Shown: piece after piece, positions 15,870-23,055 of the stretch
How positions within the stretch are numbered: the stretch's first letter is position 1
Layout of the letters: every line of letters starts with the position of its first letter
Assembly (NCBI GenBank): GCA_024763355.1
Contig: JANTFR010000009.1
Location: 1 to 34,289 of the forward strand
Length of the DNA: 34,289 bases
Origin: Anaerolineales bacterium
GTDB taxonomy: Bacteria; Chloroflexota; Anaerolineae; Anaerolineales; DRKV01
Direction: 5' to 3'
Position numbers and translations under genes: made by a program
The notes under the pieces: model-generated
Seen by the model: only the letters and a program-made list of their open reading frames with translations
What the model was told of the DNA's origin: nothing
Database searches by the model: none

Positions 15870-15932
15870 CAGCACAAAGCCGCGAAGCGTATCCCTAACG
15901 CCGGCTTATAGCACAACTGCTTGGGCATGGCT

Positions 15933-16008
15933 CAGAATCAAGGGGGCACTTTCCCCGGCGTCATTCTGCGGATAGCAACGCAGCGGCGCAGAGACGCGGA
16001 GAAAAACG
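15933..16008 (+). repeat. Interspersed repeat B, copy 1
   Basis: This 76-bp stretch shares its layout and most bases with 33569-33643. It starts CAGAATCAAG, has CACTTTCCC a few bases on, then CAACGCAG, and ends in a GACGC(G/A)GAGAAAAA tract. Both copies are on the plus strand and in intergenic DNA. Confidence 0.8.
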
Positions 16009-16020
16009 GGTCAACGTGGA

Positions 16021-16118
16021 ATTGTGGGTAGGCGAAGGAGACTTCCGAGATTTGTCGGGTGAGATGCCCCTCCGGAGCGGTTCTCGTCAAAATCTCGGAA
16101 GTCTTACCCCCACAAATC
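16021..16118. repeat. Large imperfect stem-loop
   Basis: AGACTTCCGAGATTT (16039-16053) and its exact complement (16090-16104) form a 15-bp stem. Outer flanks TTGTGGG-TA and TACCCCCACAA extend the pairing imperfectly, and the loop holds a small CTCCGGAG palindrome. It resembles a REP/MITE-like unit; no coding sequence lies within it. Confidence 0.75.
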
Positions 16119-16165
16119 TGGGTAGAGCCAGAAAAACAAAGAGAAATCTGCCGGTATGGCGCACG

Positions 16166-16192
16166 CTGTACCCTGTACGCTGTACGCTGTAC
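16166..16192 (+). repeat. CTGTAC short tandem array, four units
   Basis: CTGTAC occurs at 16166, 16173, 16180 and 16187, an exact 7-nt period. Each unit contains the palindrome GTAC. Confidence 0.85.
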
Positions 16193-16241
16193 CCTTTGCG
16201 CCTTGGCGTCCCTGCGCCCCCGCGTTTCTCCTTTGGCGCGG

Positions 16242-16331
16242 GCAGACGAACCGGCAAAAATCAGCGAGAATCAGCGTGCATCAGCGCCATCAGTGTTCTG
16301 CCGCCTGCTGCCCGGCAGGATGGAACGCGCC
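16242..16331 (+). repeat. Interspersed repeat C, copy 1
   Basis: A 90-bp stretch matching the reverse complement of 26557-26635. The shared exact core TCAGCGAGAATCAGCG lies at 16261-16276. Shared flanks include ACCGGCA before it, and TCAGCGCCATC, CTGCCCGG and a GATGGA..GCGCC end after it. Confidence 0.8.
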
Positions 16332-16449
16332 GTCCAACACGTTTTTGGCCCTTCCGATGATTTTCTGTGGGTGGTAATTTTTGTCAAATTGTGGTACTTT
16401 AAAGCCGTTCCATCCACCATTCCTTTCTCTCTATGGAGGAGAATAGTTT

Positions 16450-17502
16450 ATGAACAAGAAAATCACCATTCTGTTTTCCCTGCTTGTGCTGGCGGCTATG
16501 ATTTTGTCCGCCTGTGCTACGGCCACCCCGGAAACGACCGGTGGGGAAGAAGCCGCCGCCGAAAAGGACTGCAAGAGCGCCGAGGTGCTTTGCGTGGGCC
16601 TGGTGACGGATGTCGGCGAGATTGACGATAAATCCTTCAACCAGTCCGCCTGGGAAGGCGTCAAGAAGGCCGAGGCCGAACTGGGCGCTCAGGTCAAGTA
16701 CATCGAGACCAAAGACGCCAAGGATTACGCTGCCAACATTGACCTGTTTGCTCAAGACAACTACGACGTCATCGTCACCGTGGGCTTCGCCCTGGGGCAG
16801 GCTACGGCTGAGGCCGCCCAGAAGTACCCCGACATCAAATTCATCGGCGTTGACCAGTTCCAGGCGGAGCCTCTCCCCAATCTGGCCGGTCTCATCTTCC
16901 CCGAAGACAAAGCCGGTTTCATGGCCGGTGCGCTGGCTGCCCAGTTGACCAAGAGCGGCACCATCGCCGCCGTGCTCGGCACAGACCTGGTTCCCCCCGT
17001 GGTGGCCTTCAAAGAAGGCTATGAGGCGGGCGCCCGCTACATCAACCCCGACATTAACATTATCTCCACCTACCACCCCGGTGGCCTGGATGTGGCTTTC
17101 GTTGACCCCGAATGGGGCGCGGCGACCGCCAAGCAGGCTATTGACCAGGGCGCGGACGTTATCTTCGGCGCGGGCGGAAAGACCGGCAACGGTGCCCTCA
17201 TTGAAGTGGCCTCTCACCCCGGCCTGTACTGCATCGGCGTGGATAGCGACCAGTGGGAGACCGTTCCCGAGGCGCACCCCTGCCTGGTCTCCAGCGCCAT
17301 GAAACTGATTACCCCCGGCGTCTTCGACCTGATAGGCAAAGCCAAGAGCGGCGATTTCCCCAGCGGAAACTATATCGGCGATACTGGCTTGGCTCCCTTC
17401 CACGACTTCGACAGCAAGGTTCCTCAAGAAGTCAAGGATAAACTGGCTGAAATCGACAAGGGCCTGCGCGACGGCTCCATTGATACTGGCTATCACCCGT
17501 AA
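16450..17502 (+). CDS. BMP-family ABC transporter substrate-binding lipoprotein (nucleoside type)
   Basis: A 350-residue surface lipoprotein receptor; ATG 16450 follows GGAGGAG (16435-16441). The signal is MNKKITILFSLLVLAAM with lipobox LSAC and Cys22. The mature protein carries the BMP/PnrA-like signature: VGLVTDVGEIDDKSFNQSAW (Asp and Ser-Phe-Asn bind the nucleobase/ribose in known members), then DVIVTVGFALGQATAEAA, DKAGFMAGALAAQL, GADVIFGAGGKTGNGALIE and CIGVDSDQWE. Members of this family bind purine or pyrimidine nucleosides. Two permease genes and a two-domain ATPase gene follow. A hairpin after the stop probably lowers expression of the downstream genes relative to the receptor. Confidence 0.95.
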   Translation: MNKKITILFSLLVLAAMILSACATATPETTGGEEAAAEKDCKSAEVLCVGLVTDVGEIDDKSFNQSAWEGVKKAEAELGAQVKYIETKDAKDYAANIDLFAQDNYDVIVTVGFALGQATAEAAQKYPDIKFIGVDQFQAEPLPNLAGLIFPEDKAGFMAGALAAQLTKSGTIAAVLGTDLVPPVVAFKEGYEAGARYINPDINIISTYHPGGLDVAFVDPEWGAATAKQAIDQGADVIFGAGGKTGNGALIEVASHPGLYCIGVDSDQWETVPEAHPCLVSSAMKLITPGVFDLIGKAKSGDFPSGNYIGDTGLAPFHDFDSKVPQEVKDKLAEIDKGLRDGSIDTGYHP

Positions 17503-17537
17503 AGTGAGGCTGTTTCAGTCAGCCCGTTAGAAACGCA

Positions 17538-17566
17538 GAGGGGCACGCATTTCAGGCGTGCCCCTC
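17538..17566 (+). terminator. Hairpin between the receptor and permease genes (partial terminator)
   Basis: GAGGGGCACGC (17538-17548) pairs perfectly with GCGTGCCCCTC (17556-17566) across a 7-base loop; the following GTCTTGCATCTTGT is only partly T-rich. It probably gives partial read-through into the permease genes or stabilises the receptor mRNA. Confidence 0.5.
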
Positions 17567-17611
17567 GTCTTGCATCTTGTCACACGTGCTCCGCGAGTTG
17601 AGGTTGTTCGC

Positions 17612-18712
17612 ATGACTGAATCTGCTGCACCAAAAGAGAACTGGCTGCGCTCTCTGTGGAGGGCGGTAAACATCCCTGTCGCCGCTGTGTTGCTGGCGGC
17701 CCTGATTGGCGCGGTCATCTTGCTGATTTCCGGGGCAAATCCGCTGGCCGCTTATGGGGCTTTGCTCAAAGGCTCGTTTGGCTCTCTGGATGCCCTCAGC
17801 CGCACCCTGGAGAAGGCCACCCCGCTGGTCTTCAGCGGGTTGGCAGTAGCCTTTGCCTTCAAAGCCGGATTGTTCAACATCGGCGCGCAGGGGCAGTTGC
17901 TCCTGGGAGCCATTACGGCAGCGGTGGTCGGCTTTGGCATCCACGGCCTGCCGCCTTACATCCACATCCCCCTGGCGCTGACCGCTGGGGCGATTGCAGG
18001 CGGCTTGTTCTCTGCCATTCCGGGAGCACTCAAGGCGTACACGGGGGCGCATGAGGTTATCACCACCATCATGCTGAACTACGTCGCCATCAACCTCACC
18101 GATTACCTGGCAGACGGCCCCTGGAAGGACACTTCTCCCGGCAACATTGTGGCGCGCACCCCCGAAATCGCCGCCGCGGCCCGTATTCCGGTGGTGGCCG
18201 GCATTCCCCTGGGCTTCATCATCTCCCTGGCGATTGCTTTTATTGCCTGGTGGCTGTTGTGGCGCACCACATTGGGCTTCGAAATCCGCACCGTGGGCCT
18301 GAATCCCCATGCGGCGCGCTACAGCGGCATGAAGGTCGCCCGCACCATCATCCTGACCATGGTCATCAGTGGCTTGCTGGCGGGCATCGGCGGGGCGGTC
18401 GAGACGCAAGGCGTGGTGTACCGCTACCAGCCGGGTTTCAACGTGGGATTGGGCTTCGACGGCATCACCATCGCCCTGCTGGGACGCACCCACCCCTTTG
18501 GCGTCATCCCCGCGGCCTTGCTGGTGGGGGCCATGAAAGCCGGTTCCAGCATGATGCAGTTCAATGCCGGGGTCGCCAAGGAAATCACGGACGTGGTGCA
18601 GGCGCTTATCCTCTTCTTCGTAGCCGCGGATATGATTGTGCGCTGGATTTTGCGCATCCGCGCCGAAGAGGGCGAGAAAATTACCCTCAGCACCGGCTGG
18701 GGACAACAGTAA
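17612..18712 (+). CDS. Nucleoside-type ABC transporter permease, first subunit
   Basis: An inner-membrane channel subunit of 366 residues. ATG 17612 is chosen because the protein then starts with a normal short cytoplasmic N-terminus (TESAAPKENWLRSLWRAVN) before TM1; GAGG lies about 10 nt upstream. Family features are NPLAAYGALLKGSFG, the strongly conserved AFKAGLFNIGAQGQLLLGA (BPD_transp_2 family), GAHEVITTIMLNYVAI, and RTVGLNPHAARYSGM followed by GGAVETQGV. About ten hydrophobic segments are present. The layout matches the YufP-like permease of Bacillus nucleoside importers. The second permease follows after 12 nt. Confidence 0.94.
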   Translation: MTESAAPKENWLRSLWRAVNIPVAAVLLAALIGAVILLISGANPLAAYGALLKGSFGSLDALSRTLEKATPLVFSGLAVAFAFKAGLFNIGAQGQLLLGAITAAVVGFGIHGLPPYIHIPLALTAGAIAGGLFSAIPGALKAYTGAHEVITTIMLNYVAINLTDYLADGPWKDTSPGNIVARTPEIAAAARIPVVAGIPLGFIISLAIAFIAWWLLWRTTLGFEIRTVGLNPHAARYSGMKVARTIILTMVISGLLAGIGGAVETQGVVYRYQPGFNVGLGFDGITIALLGRTHPFGVIPAALLVGAMKAGSSMMQFNAGVAKEITDVVQALILFFVAADMIVRWILRIRAEEGEKITLSTGWGQQ

Positions 18713-18724
18713 CGGGAGGCTGCG

Positions 18725-19741
18725 ATGCAAACTACTTTGGAATCTCCTCCTGCCTGGAAAGTGTACCTCTCCCGTTGGGGCTGGGGATTGGGAACCGCAC
18801 TTGTCTTACTGGTGCTCGTGTTATGGAATTATGCCCAGAACCCGACTTCTACCGAGGCGGTGCTGGCTTCCACCGTGCGGCAGTCCACGCCGCTGGTGCT
18901 GGGGGCCTTGTGCGGCCTGTGGGGAGAGCGCGCTGCGGTCATCAACATCGGCATTGAAGGGCAGATGCTCCTGGCGGCTTTCATCGGCTTTCTGGTCAAC
19001 GTCTGGACGGGGAATCTCTTCCTGGCCGTGGTGGCCGGCGTGCTGACCGGCGCGGTGCTGGGGGCGCTGCTGGCCTTCATGTCCGTGACCCTCAAAATTG
19101 ATCAGATTATCGGCGGGACGGTCATCAACATCCTTGCCCTTGGTCTGACGGGATACTTCTACCAACAAGGGCTGACCACCCATGGCAAATTGCAGGCCAT
19201 TCCGCTGGGGGCGCTGGCGAAAATCCCGCTCATCGGGCCGGTTTTCTTCGACAATCCCCCCATCACCTACCTCACCATCCTGCTGGTCTTCTTCAGCCAT
19301 TATTTGCTGTTCTACACCCGCTGGGGGCTGCGGACTCGCGCCGTAGGTGAACATCCGCGGGCGGCGGATACCCTGGGGGTGGATGTCTACCTGATGCGCT
19401 ATGCCAACGTCATCTTTGGGGGCGCTATTGCCGGGCTGGCCGGGGCTTTTCTGACCCTGGAAGCGGTCGGCTCTTTCGAGCGCGCCATGACCAACGGACG
19501 CGGCTTCGTCGCCCTGGCGGTGATGATTTTCGGCAAGTGGACGCCTCTCGGCTCCTGGGGCGCGGCGCTGCTTTTTGGTTTCGCGACCGCTATGCAGACC
19601 CAGTTGCAATTTGCCGGGTTGAACATCCCGCACCAGTTCATCGGGATGCTGCCCTACCTGCTGACCATCATCGTCCTGGCCGGTTTCGTTGGACGGGCAC
19701 GCCCGCCTGCCGCCGATGGCGTACCTTACGAGAAGGAGTAA
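18725..19741 (+). CDS. Nucleoside-type ABC transporter permease, second subunit
   Basis: The partner channel subunit, 338 residues. The ATG at 18725 has GGGAGG (18715-18720) just upstream. Hallmarks are STVRQSTPLVLGALCGLWGE, then RAAVINIGIEGQMLLAAFIG, which is the equivalent of the NIGAQGQ segment in the first subunit, then DQIIGGTVINILALGLTGY, RAVGEHPRAADTLGVDVY and GGAIAGLAGAFLTLE. The many short hydrophobic helices and the length are normal for the YufQ-like subunit. The C-terminus has a short polar tail (RARPPAADGVPYEKE). The ATPase gene starts 13 nt later, so the genes are a single unit. Confidence 0.94.
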   Translation: MQTTLESPPAWKVYLSRWGWGLGTALVLLVLVLWNYAQNPTSTEAVLASTVRQSTPLVLGALCGLWGERAAVINIGIEGQMLLAAFIGFLVNVWTGNLFLAVVAGVLTGAVLGALLAFMSVTLKIDQIIGGTVINILALGLTGYFYQQGLTTHGKLQAIPLGALAKIPLIGPVFFDNPPITYLTILLVFFSHYLLFYTRWGLRTRAVGEHPRAADTLGVDVYLMRYANVIFGGAIAGLAGAFLTLEAVGSFERAMTNGRGFVALAVMIFGKWTPLGSWGAALLFGFATAMQTQLQFAGLNIPHQFIGMLPYLLTIIVLAGFVGRARPPAADGVPYEKE

Positions 19742-19754
19742 CGGAGAGAAACCC

Positions 19755-21281
19755 ATGTCCGAAACTTTGGCTCTGGAAGTACGCAACATCACCAAGCGCT
19801 TTCCCGGCGTGCTGGCTAACGACAGGGTGAATTTCACCCTCCACAAAGGCGAAATCCATTCCCTGCTGGGCGAGAACGGGGCGGGCAAATCCACCCTGAT
19901 GAACATCATCTACGGGCTGTATTCTCCTGACGAGGGCGAATTCTTCATCGACGGCCAGCGCGTGGAAATCAAGAATCCGCACGATGCTATCACCCGCGGT
20001 ATCGGGATGGTGCATCAGCATTTCATGCTCGTCCCGGTCTTCACCGTGGCGGAGAACATCATCCTCGGTTCGGAAGTTACCCGCGGCTTTACGCTGGATA
20101 TGACCCGCGCCCGAAAGGAAATTCGCGCCCTTTCGCAAGAGTACGGGCTGGAGGTGGACCCCGATGCCGTGGTGGAAGATTTGCCGGTGGGCATCCAGCA
20201 GCGCGTCGAAATCGTCAAGGCGCTCTACCGCCAGGCGAAAATCCTGGTGCTGGACGAACCTACCGCCGTTCTTACCCCGCAGGAGGCCGAAGACCTTTTC
20301 CGCATCATGCGCCACCTGACGGAACGCGGCGTCTCGATTATCTTCATCAGCCACAAACTCAAGGAAGTTCTGGAAATCTCCGACCGTATCACGGTCATGC
20401 GCCGCGGCAAAGTGGTGGGCACCACCACCCCGGCGGAAACCGATGAGAGCGGGCTGGCCGCCATGATGGTGGGACGGCAGGTGGTCTTGCAGGTGGAAAA
20501 AGGCCCTGCCCACCCCGCCGAGCCGGTCTTCGCAGTGCGCGACCTGCGTGTTCTGGACGAGCGCAAACTGGAAGCGGTGCGCGGCGTCTCCTTCCAGGTG
20601 CACGCCGGGGAGATTTTGGGGATTGCCGGCGTGCAGGGCAACGGGCAGACCGAACTGGCGGAGGCCATTACGGGGCTGCGCCGGGTGGAAGGCGGCGCAA
20701 TTACCGTGGACGGCGCGCCCGTGCCCGACCGGGACCCCCGCTTCTTGTTCGAGCGCGGCATGGGGCACATCCCCGAAGACCGCCAGAAGCACGGTCTCGT
20801 GCTGCCCTACCCCGTGGCGGACAATCTGGCCCTGGTGGCCTACTACAAGCCGCCCTTTGCCGACGGTATCCAGCGCAACGACGCCGCCATCATGGAGAAT
20901 GCCGTCCGCCTGATAGATGAGTATGACATACGCACGCCCGGCCCGCTTGTGCCGGCCGGAAATCTTTCGGGCGGCAACCAGCAGAAGGTCATCGTGGCGC
21001 GCGAATTGAGCCGCCACCCCCGTTTCCTGCTGGCGAATCAACCCACCCGCGGCCTGGATGTCGGTTCCATCGAGTACATCCACAAGCAGATGGTGGCCGC
21101 CCGCGACAACGGGGCAGCGGTGCTCCTCATCTCCGCCGAACTGGATGAGGTCATGTCCCTGGCCGACCGCATCGCGGTCATTTTCCACGGGCAGATTGTA
21201 GCAGTAGTGAAGCCGGGAGAAGTCACCAAAGAGCAACTGGGCTTGATGATGGCTGGTACGCCGGCGGAGGAAGTGCTGTAA
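19755..21281 (+). CDS. Nucleoside-type ABC transporter ATP-binding protein with two ABC domains
   Basis: The cytoplasmic energy subunit, 508 residues, formed by two fused ABC domains as in sugar and nucleoside importers of this class. ATG 19755 is chosen because the ABC fold starts at once (LALEVRNITKRFPGVLAND); GGAGAG is upstream. Domain 1 has Walker A GENGAGKS (39-46), the Q-loop in GMVHQHFMLVP, an unusual signature (LPVGIQQRVEIVKAL in place of LSGGQ) and Walker B LVLDEPTAVL. Domain 2 has a degenerate Walker A (GVQGNGQTEL), as is normal in this family, a standard LSGGNQQKV signature, and LLANQPTRGLDVG as a modified Walker B lacking the Glu. So one of the two composite ATP sites is probably the main catalytic one. 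The gene order permease-permease-ATPase differs from the common receptor-ATPase-permease order. Confidence 0.94.
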   Translation: MSETLALEVRNITKRFPGVLANDRVNFTLHKGEIHSLLGENGAGKSTLMNIIYGLYSPDEGEFFIDGQRVEIKNPHDAITRGIGMVHQHFMLVPVFTVAENIILGSEVTRGFTLDMTRARKEIRALSQEYGLEVDPDAVVEDLPVGIQQRVEIVKALYRQAKILVLDEPTAVLTPQEAEDLFRIMRHLTERGVSIIFISHKLKEVLEISDRITVMRRGKVVGTTTPAETDESGLAAMMVGRQVVLQVEKGPAHPAEPVFAVRDLRVLDERKLEAVRGVSFQVHAGEILGIAGVQGNGQTELAEAITGLRRVEGGAITVDGAPVPDRDPRFLFERGMGHIPEDRQKHGLVLPYPVADNLALVAYYKPPFADGIQRNDAAIMENAVRLIDEYDIRTPGPLVPAGNLSGGNQQKVIVARELSRHPRFLLANQPTRGLDVGSIEYIHKQMVAARDNGAAVLLISAELDEVMSLADRIAVIFHGQIVAVVKPGEVTKEQLGLMMAGTPAEEVL

Positions 21282-21303
21282 CGCAGAACCAAAAGGAGAA
21301 ACG

Positions 21304-22383
21304 ATGTCCACATTCAAGGAACAAATTCCTGCCGGGGTAGTCACCGGCGACGATGTGCAGAAAATCTTTGCTTACGCCAAAGAGCACGGCTTTGCCCTGC
21401 CGGCTGCTAACGTGATAGGCACCAACAGCGTCAACGCCGTGATGGAAACGGCCCGCGATGTGAACGCCCCTGTCATCATCCAGTTTTCCAATGGGGGAGC
21501 GCGCTTCTTCGCCGGTAAGGGGCTGGATAATGCCGGGCAGCGCGCCGCGATTGCCGGCGCGGTCTCCGGGGCGCAGCACATCCATCAACTGGCGGAACTC
21601 TACGGGGTGCGCGTCATCATCCACACCGACCACGCCGCCAAAAAACTCTTGCCCTGGATTGATGGGCTGCTCGACGCGGGCGAGGCCTTCTACAAAGTCC
21701 ACGGTAAACCGCTGTTCAGTTCCCATATGCTCGACCTTTCCGAAGAACCGTTGAAGGAGAACGTCGAAATCTCCAAGCGTTATCTGGAGCGAATGAGCAA
21801 GATGGGCATGACCCTGGAAATCGAACTGGGCGTGACCGGCGGCGAGGAAGACGGAGTGGACAACACGGGCGTGGATAGTTCCCGCCTGTACACCCAGCCC
21901 GAAGAAGTGGCCTATGCCTACGAAGAATTGATGAAGGTTAGCGAGCGCTTTACGATTGCGGCCGCGTTTGGGAATGTCCACGGCGTGTACCGCCCCGGCA
22001 ACGTGAAACTGCGCCCTATCATCCTGCATAACTCGCAAAAGTACGTGCAGGAGAAATTCGGCACAGCGGAGAAGCCCATCAATTTCGTCTTCCACGGCGG
22101 TTCCGGCTCGGCGCTGGAGGATATCCGTGCCGCTGTCTCCTACGGCGTGGTCAAGATGAACATCGATACCGACCTGCAATGGGCCTTCTGGGACGGCGTC
22201 CACGCCTACTACAAAGAGAAGAAGGACTATCTGCAAACCCAACTGGGCAATCCCGAAGGGCCAGATAAACCGAATAAAAAATACTACGACCCGCGCGCCT
22301 GGCTGCGCAGCGGGGAGGAATCCTTCAAGGCGCGTCTGACCCGTGCCTTCGAGGAACTCAACGCTATCAATACTTTGGGGTAA
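21304..22383 (+). CDS. fba: Class II fructose-bisphosphate aldolase
   Basis: A zinc-dependent glycolytic/gluconeogenic enzyme that cleaves fructose-1,6-bisphosphate to dihydroxyacetone phosphate and glyceraldehyde-3-phosphate. The product has 359 residues, the length of the class IIA (E. coli FbaA-like) type. AAAAGGAG lies a few bases before ATG 21304. The motif HTDHAAKK places Asp109 and His110; FGNVHGVY gives His226 and FHGGSGS gives His264, the zinc/catalytic positions with the same numbering as I recall for E. coli FbaA. NIDTDLQWA, near the C-terminus, contributes to substrate binding. The gene starts 22 nt after the transporter ATPase and ends in a terminator, so it is probably co-transcribed with the importer, an unusual partnership. 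Confidence 0.96.
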   Translation: MSTFKEQIPAGVVTGDDVQKIFAYAKEHGFALPAANVIGTNSVNAVMETARDVNAPVIIQFSNGGARFFAGKGLDNAGQRAAIAGAVSGAQHIHQLAELYGVRVIIHTDHAAKKLLPWIDGLLDAGEAFYKVHGKPLFSSHMLDLSEEPLKENVEISKRYLERMSKMGMTLEIELGVTGGEEDGVDNTGVDSSRLYTQPEEVAYAYEELMKVSERFTIAAAFGNVHGVYRPGNVKLRPIILHNSQKYVQEKFGTAEKPINFVFHGGSGSALEDIRAAVSYGVVKMNIDTDLQWAFWDGVHAYYKEKKDYLQTQLGNPEGPDKPNKKYYDPRAWLRSGEESFKARLTRAFEELNAINTLG

Positions 22384-22392
22384 GGTTTTTCT

Positions 22393-22431
22393 GGGGAGGA
22401 CGCGCTGCTGCAAGGGCGCGTTCTCCCTTTT
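22393..22431 (+). terminator. Terminator after the aldolase gene
   Basis: GGGAGGACGCGC (22394-22405) pairs with GCGCGTTCTCCC (22416-22427, one G-U pair) and TTTT follows. Confidence 0.7.
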
Positions 22432-22494
22432 CGCGGGGGAAACTACGGGTAGAGACGTATCCTTTTGATAGAAATTCCGTTATGCAGGGTGCAA

Positions 22495-23055
22495 ATGAAC
22501 CGTCTCAACGATGAAGCAGCATTGATAAGACGCGCCCAACAAGGCGACCGTGCGGCGCTGGCTGCGCTGCACGACCAGTATTACCGCGCCATTTACACCT
22601 ACTTTGCCACGCGGCTGGAAGCCCCGCAAGTTGCTGAAGACCTGACCTCCGAAGTGTTTGTACGCATGGTGCAAAAGATATCGAAGTTTCGCTATACCGG
22701 CAGACCGTTGTTGGCCTGGCTGTACACCATTGCCCGCAATCTGTTGACCGACTACCGTCGAGAGCAACAGCAGCGCAATGCTCCCCTTTCGTTGGAGGAG
22801 CATCTGGTAGCCGGGGATGACAACCCGGCACAGGCTGCGGAGAACAGCATGGCGATAGACTGCCTGCGCAAGGCCTTGAAGCATATCACCGAAGAACAAC
22901 GGATGGTCGTCATTGGGAAGTTCCTGGAGGGGCGGAGTGCCCGTGAGGTGGCCCGCTTGTTGGGAAAGACTGAAGGAGCCGTCAAAGCGTTGCAACATCG
23001 TGCCCTGGCCGCTCTGCGTCGCGCTATCGAACAGGAAGGTTGTTATGAACCCTGA
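22495..23055 (+). CDS. ECF-type RNA polymerase sigma factor
   Basis: A complete ECF sigma factor of 186 residues from ATG 22495; an in-frame TTG at 22465 would add 10 residues with no better ribosome site. Region 2 includes LIRRAQQGDRAALAALHDQY, then AEDLTSEVFVRM and RPLLAWLYTIARNLLTDYRR. A short linker follows, then region 4: ITEEQRMVVIGKFLEGRSAR and the helix-turn-helix EVARLLGKTEGAVKALQHRA. The gene overlaps its partner (ATG 23045) by 11 nt, as expected of a sigma/anti-sigma pair. This is the second such locus in the window (the first is cut off at 1-688), and the two factors differ clearly in sequence. Confidence 0.95.
   Translation: MNRLNDEAALIRRAQQGDRAALAALHDQYYRAIYTYFATRLEAPQVAEDLTSEVFVRMVQKISKFRYTGRPLLAWLYTIARNLLTDYRREQQQRNAPLSLEEHLVAGDDNPAQAAENSMAIDCLRKALKHITEEQRMVVIGKFLEGRSAREVARLLGKTEGAVKALQHRALAALRRAIEQEGCYEP

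Larger units (their letters stand above)
15870..16449. other. Gene-free repeat mosaic between the two lipoprotein genes
   Basis: This 580-nt stretch holds no credible gene. In order it contains repeat B copy 1 (15933-16008), a large stem-loop (16021-16118), four CTGTAC units with a 7-nt period (16166-16192), a C/G-rich strip (about 16195-16235), repeat C copy 1 (16242-16331), and about 100 nt of AT-richer sequence that must contain the promoter of the BMP gene. TTGTCA at 16381 has no clear -10 partner. GGAGGAG (16435-16441) is the ribosome site for the ATG at 16450. Confidence 0.7.

Noticed and set aside
16016-16625. Open frames in the 15870-16449 gap
   Set aside because: They translate repeats B and C and the CTGTAC array, lack ribosome sites, and run out of frame into the BMP gene.
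20161-20280. Broken first ABC signature in the transporter ATPase
   Set aside because: LPVGIQQRVEIVKAL in place of LSGGQ, and the degenerate second Walker A, are normal for two-domain nucleoside/sugar importer ATPases, so this is not decay.
19668-21344. 558-codon open frame on the minus strand across the ABC ATPase gene
   Set aside because: It is antisense to a gene with clear ABC motifs and has no features of its own.
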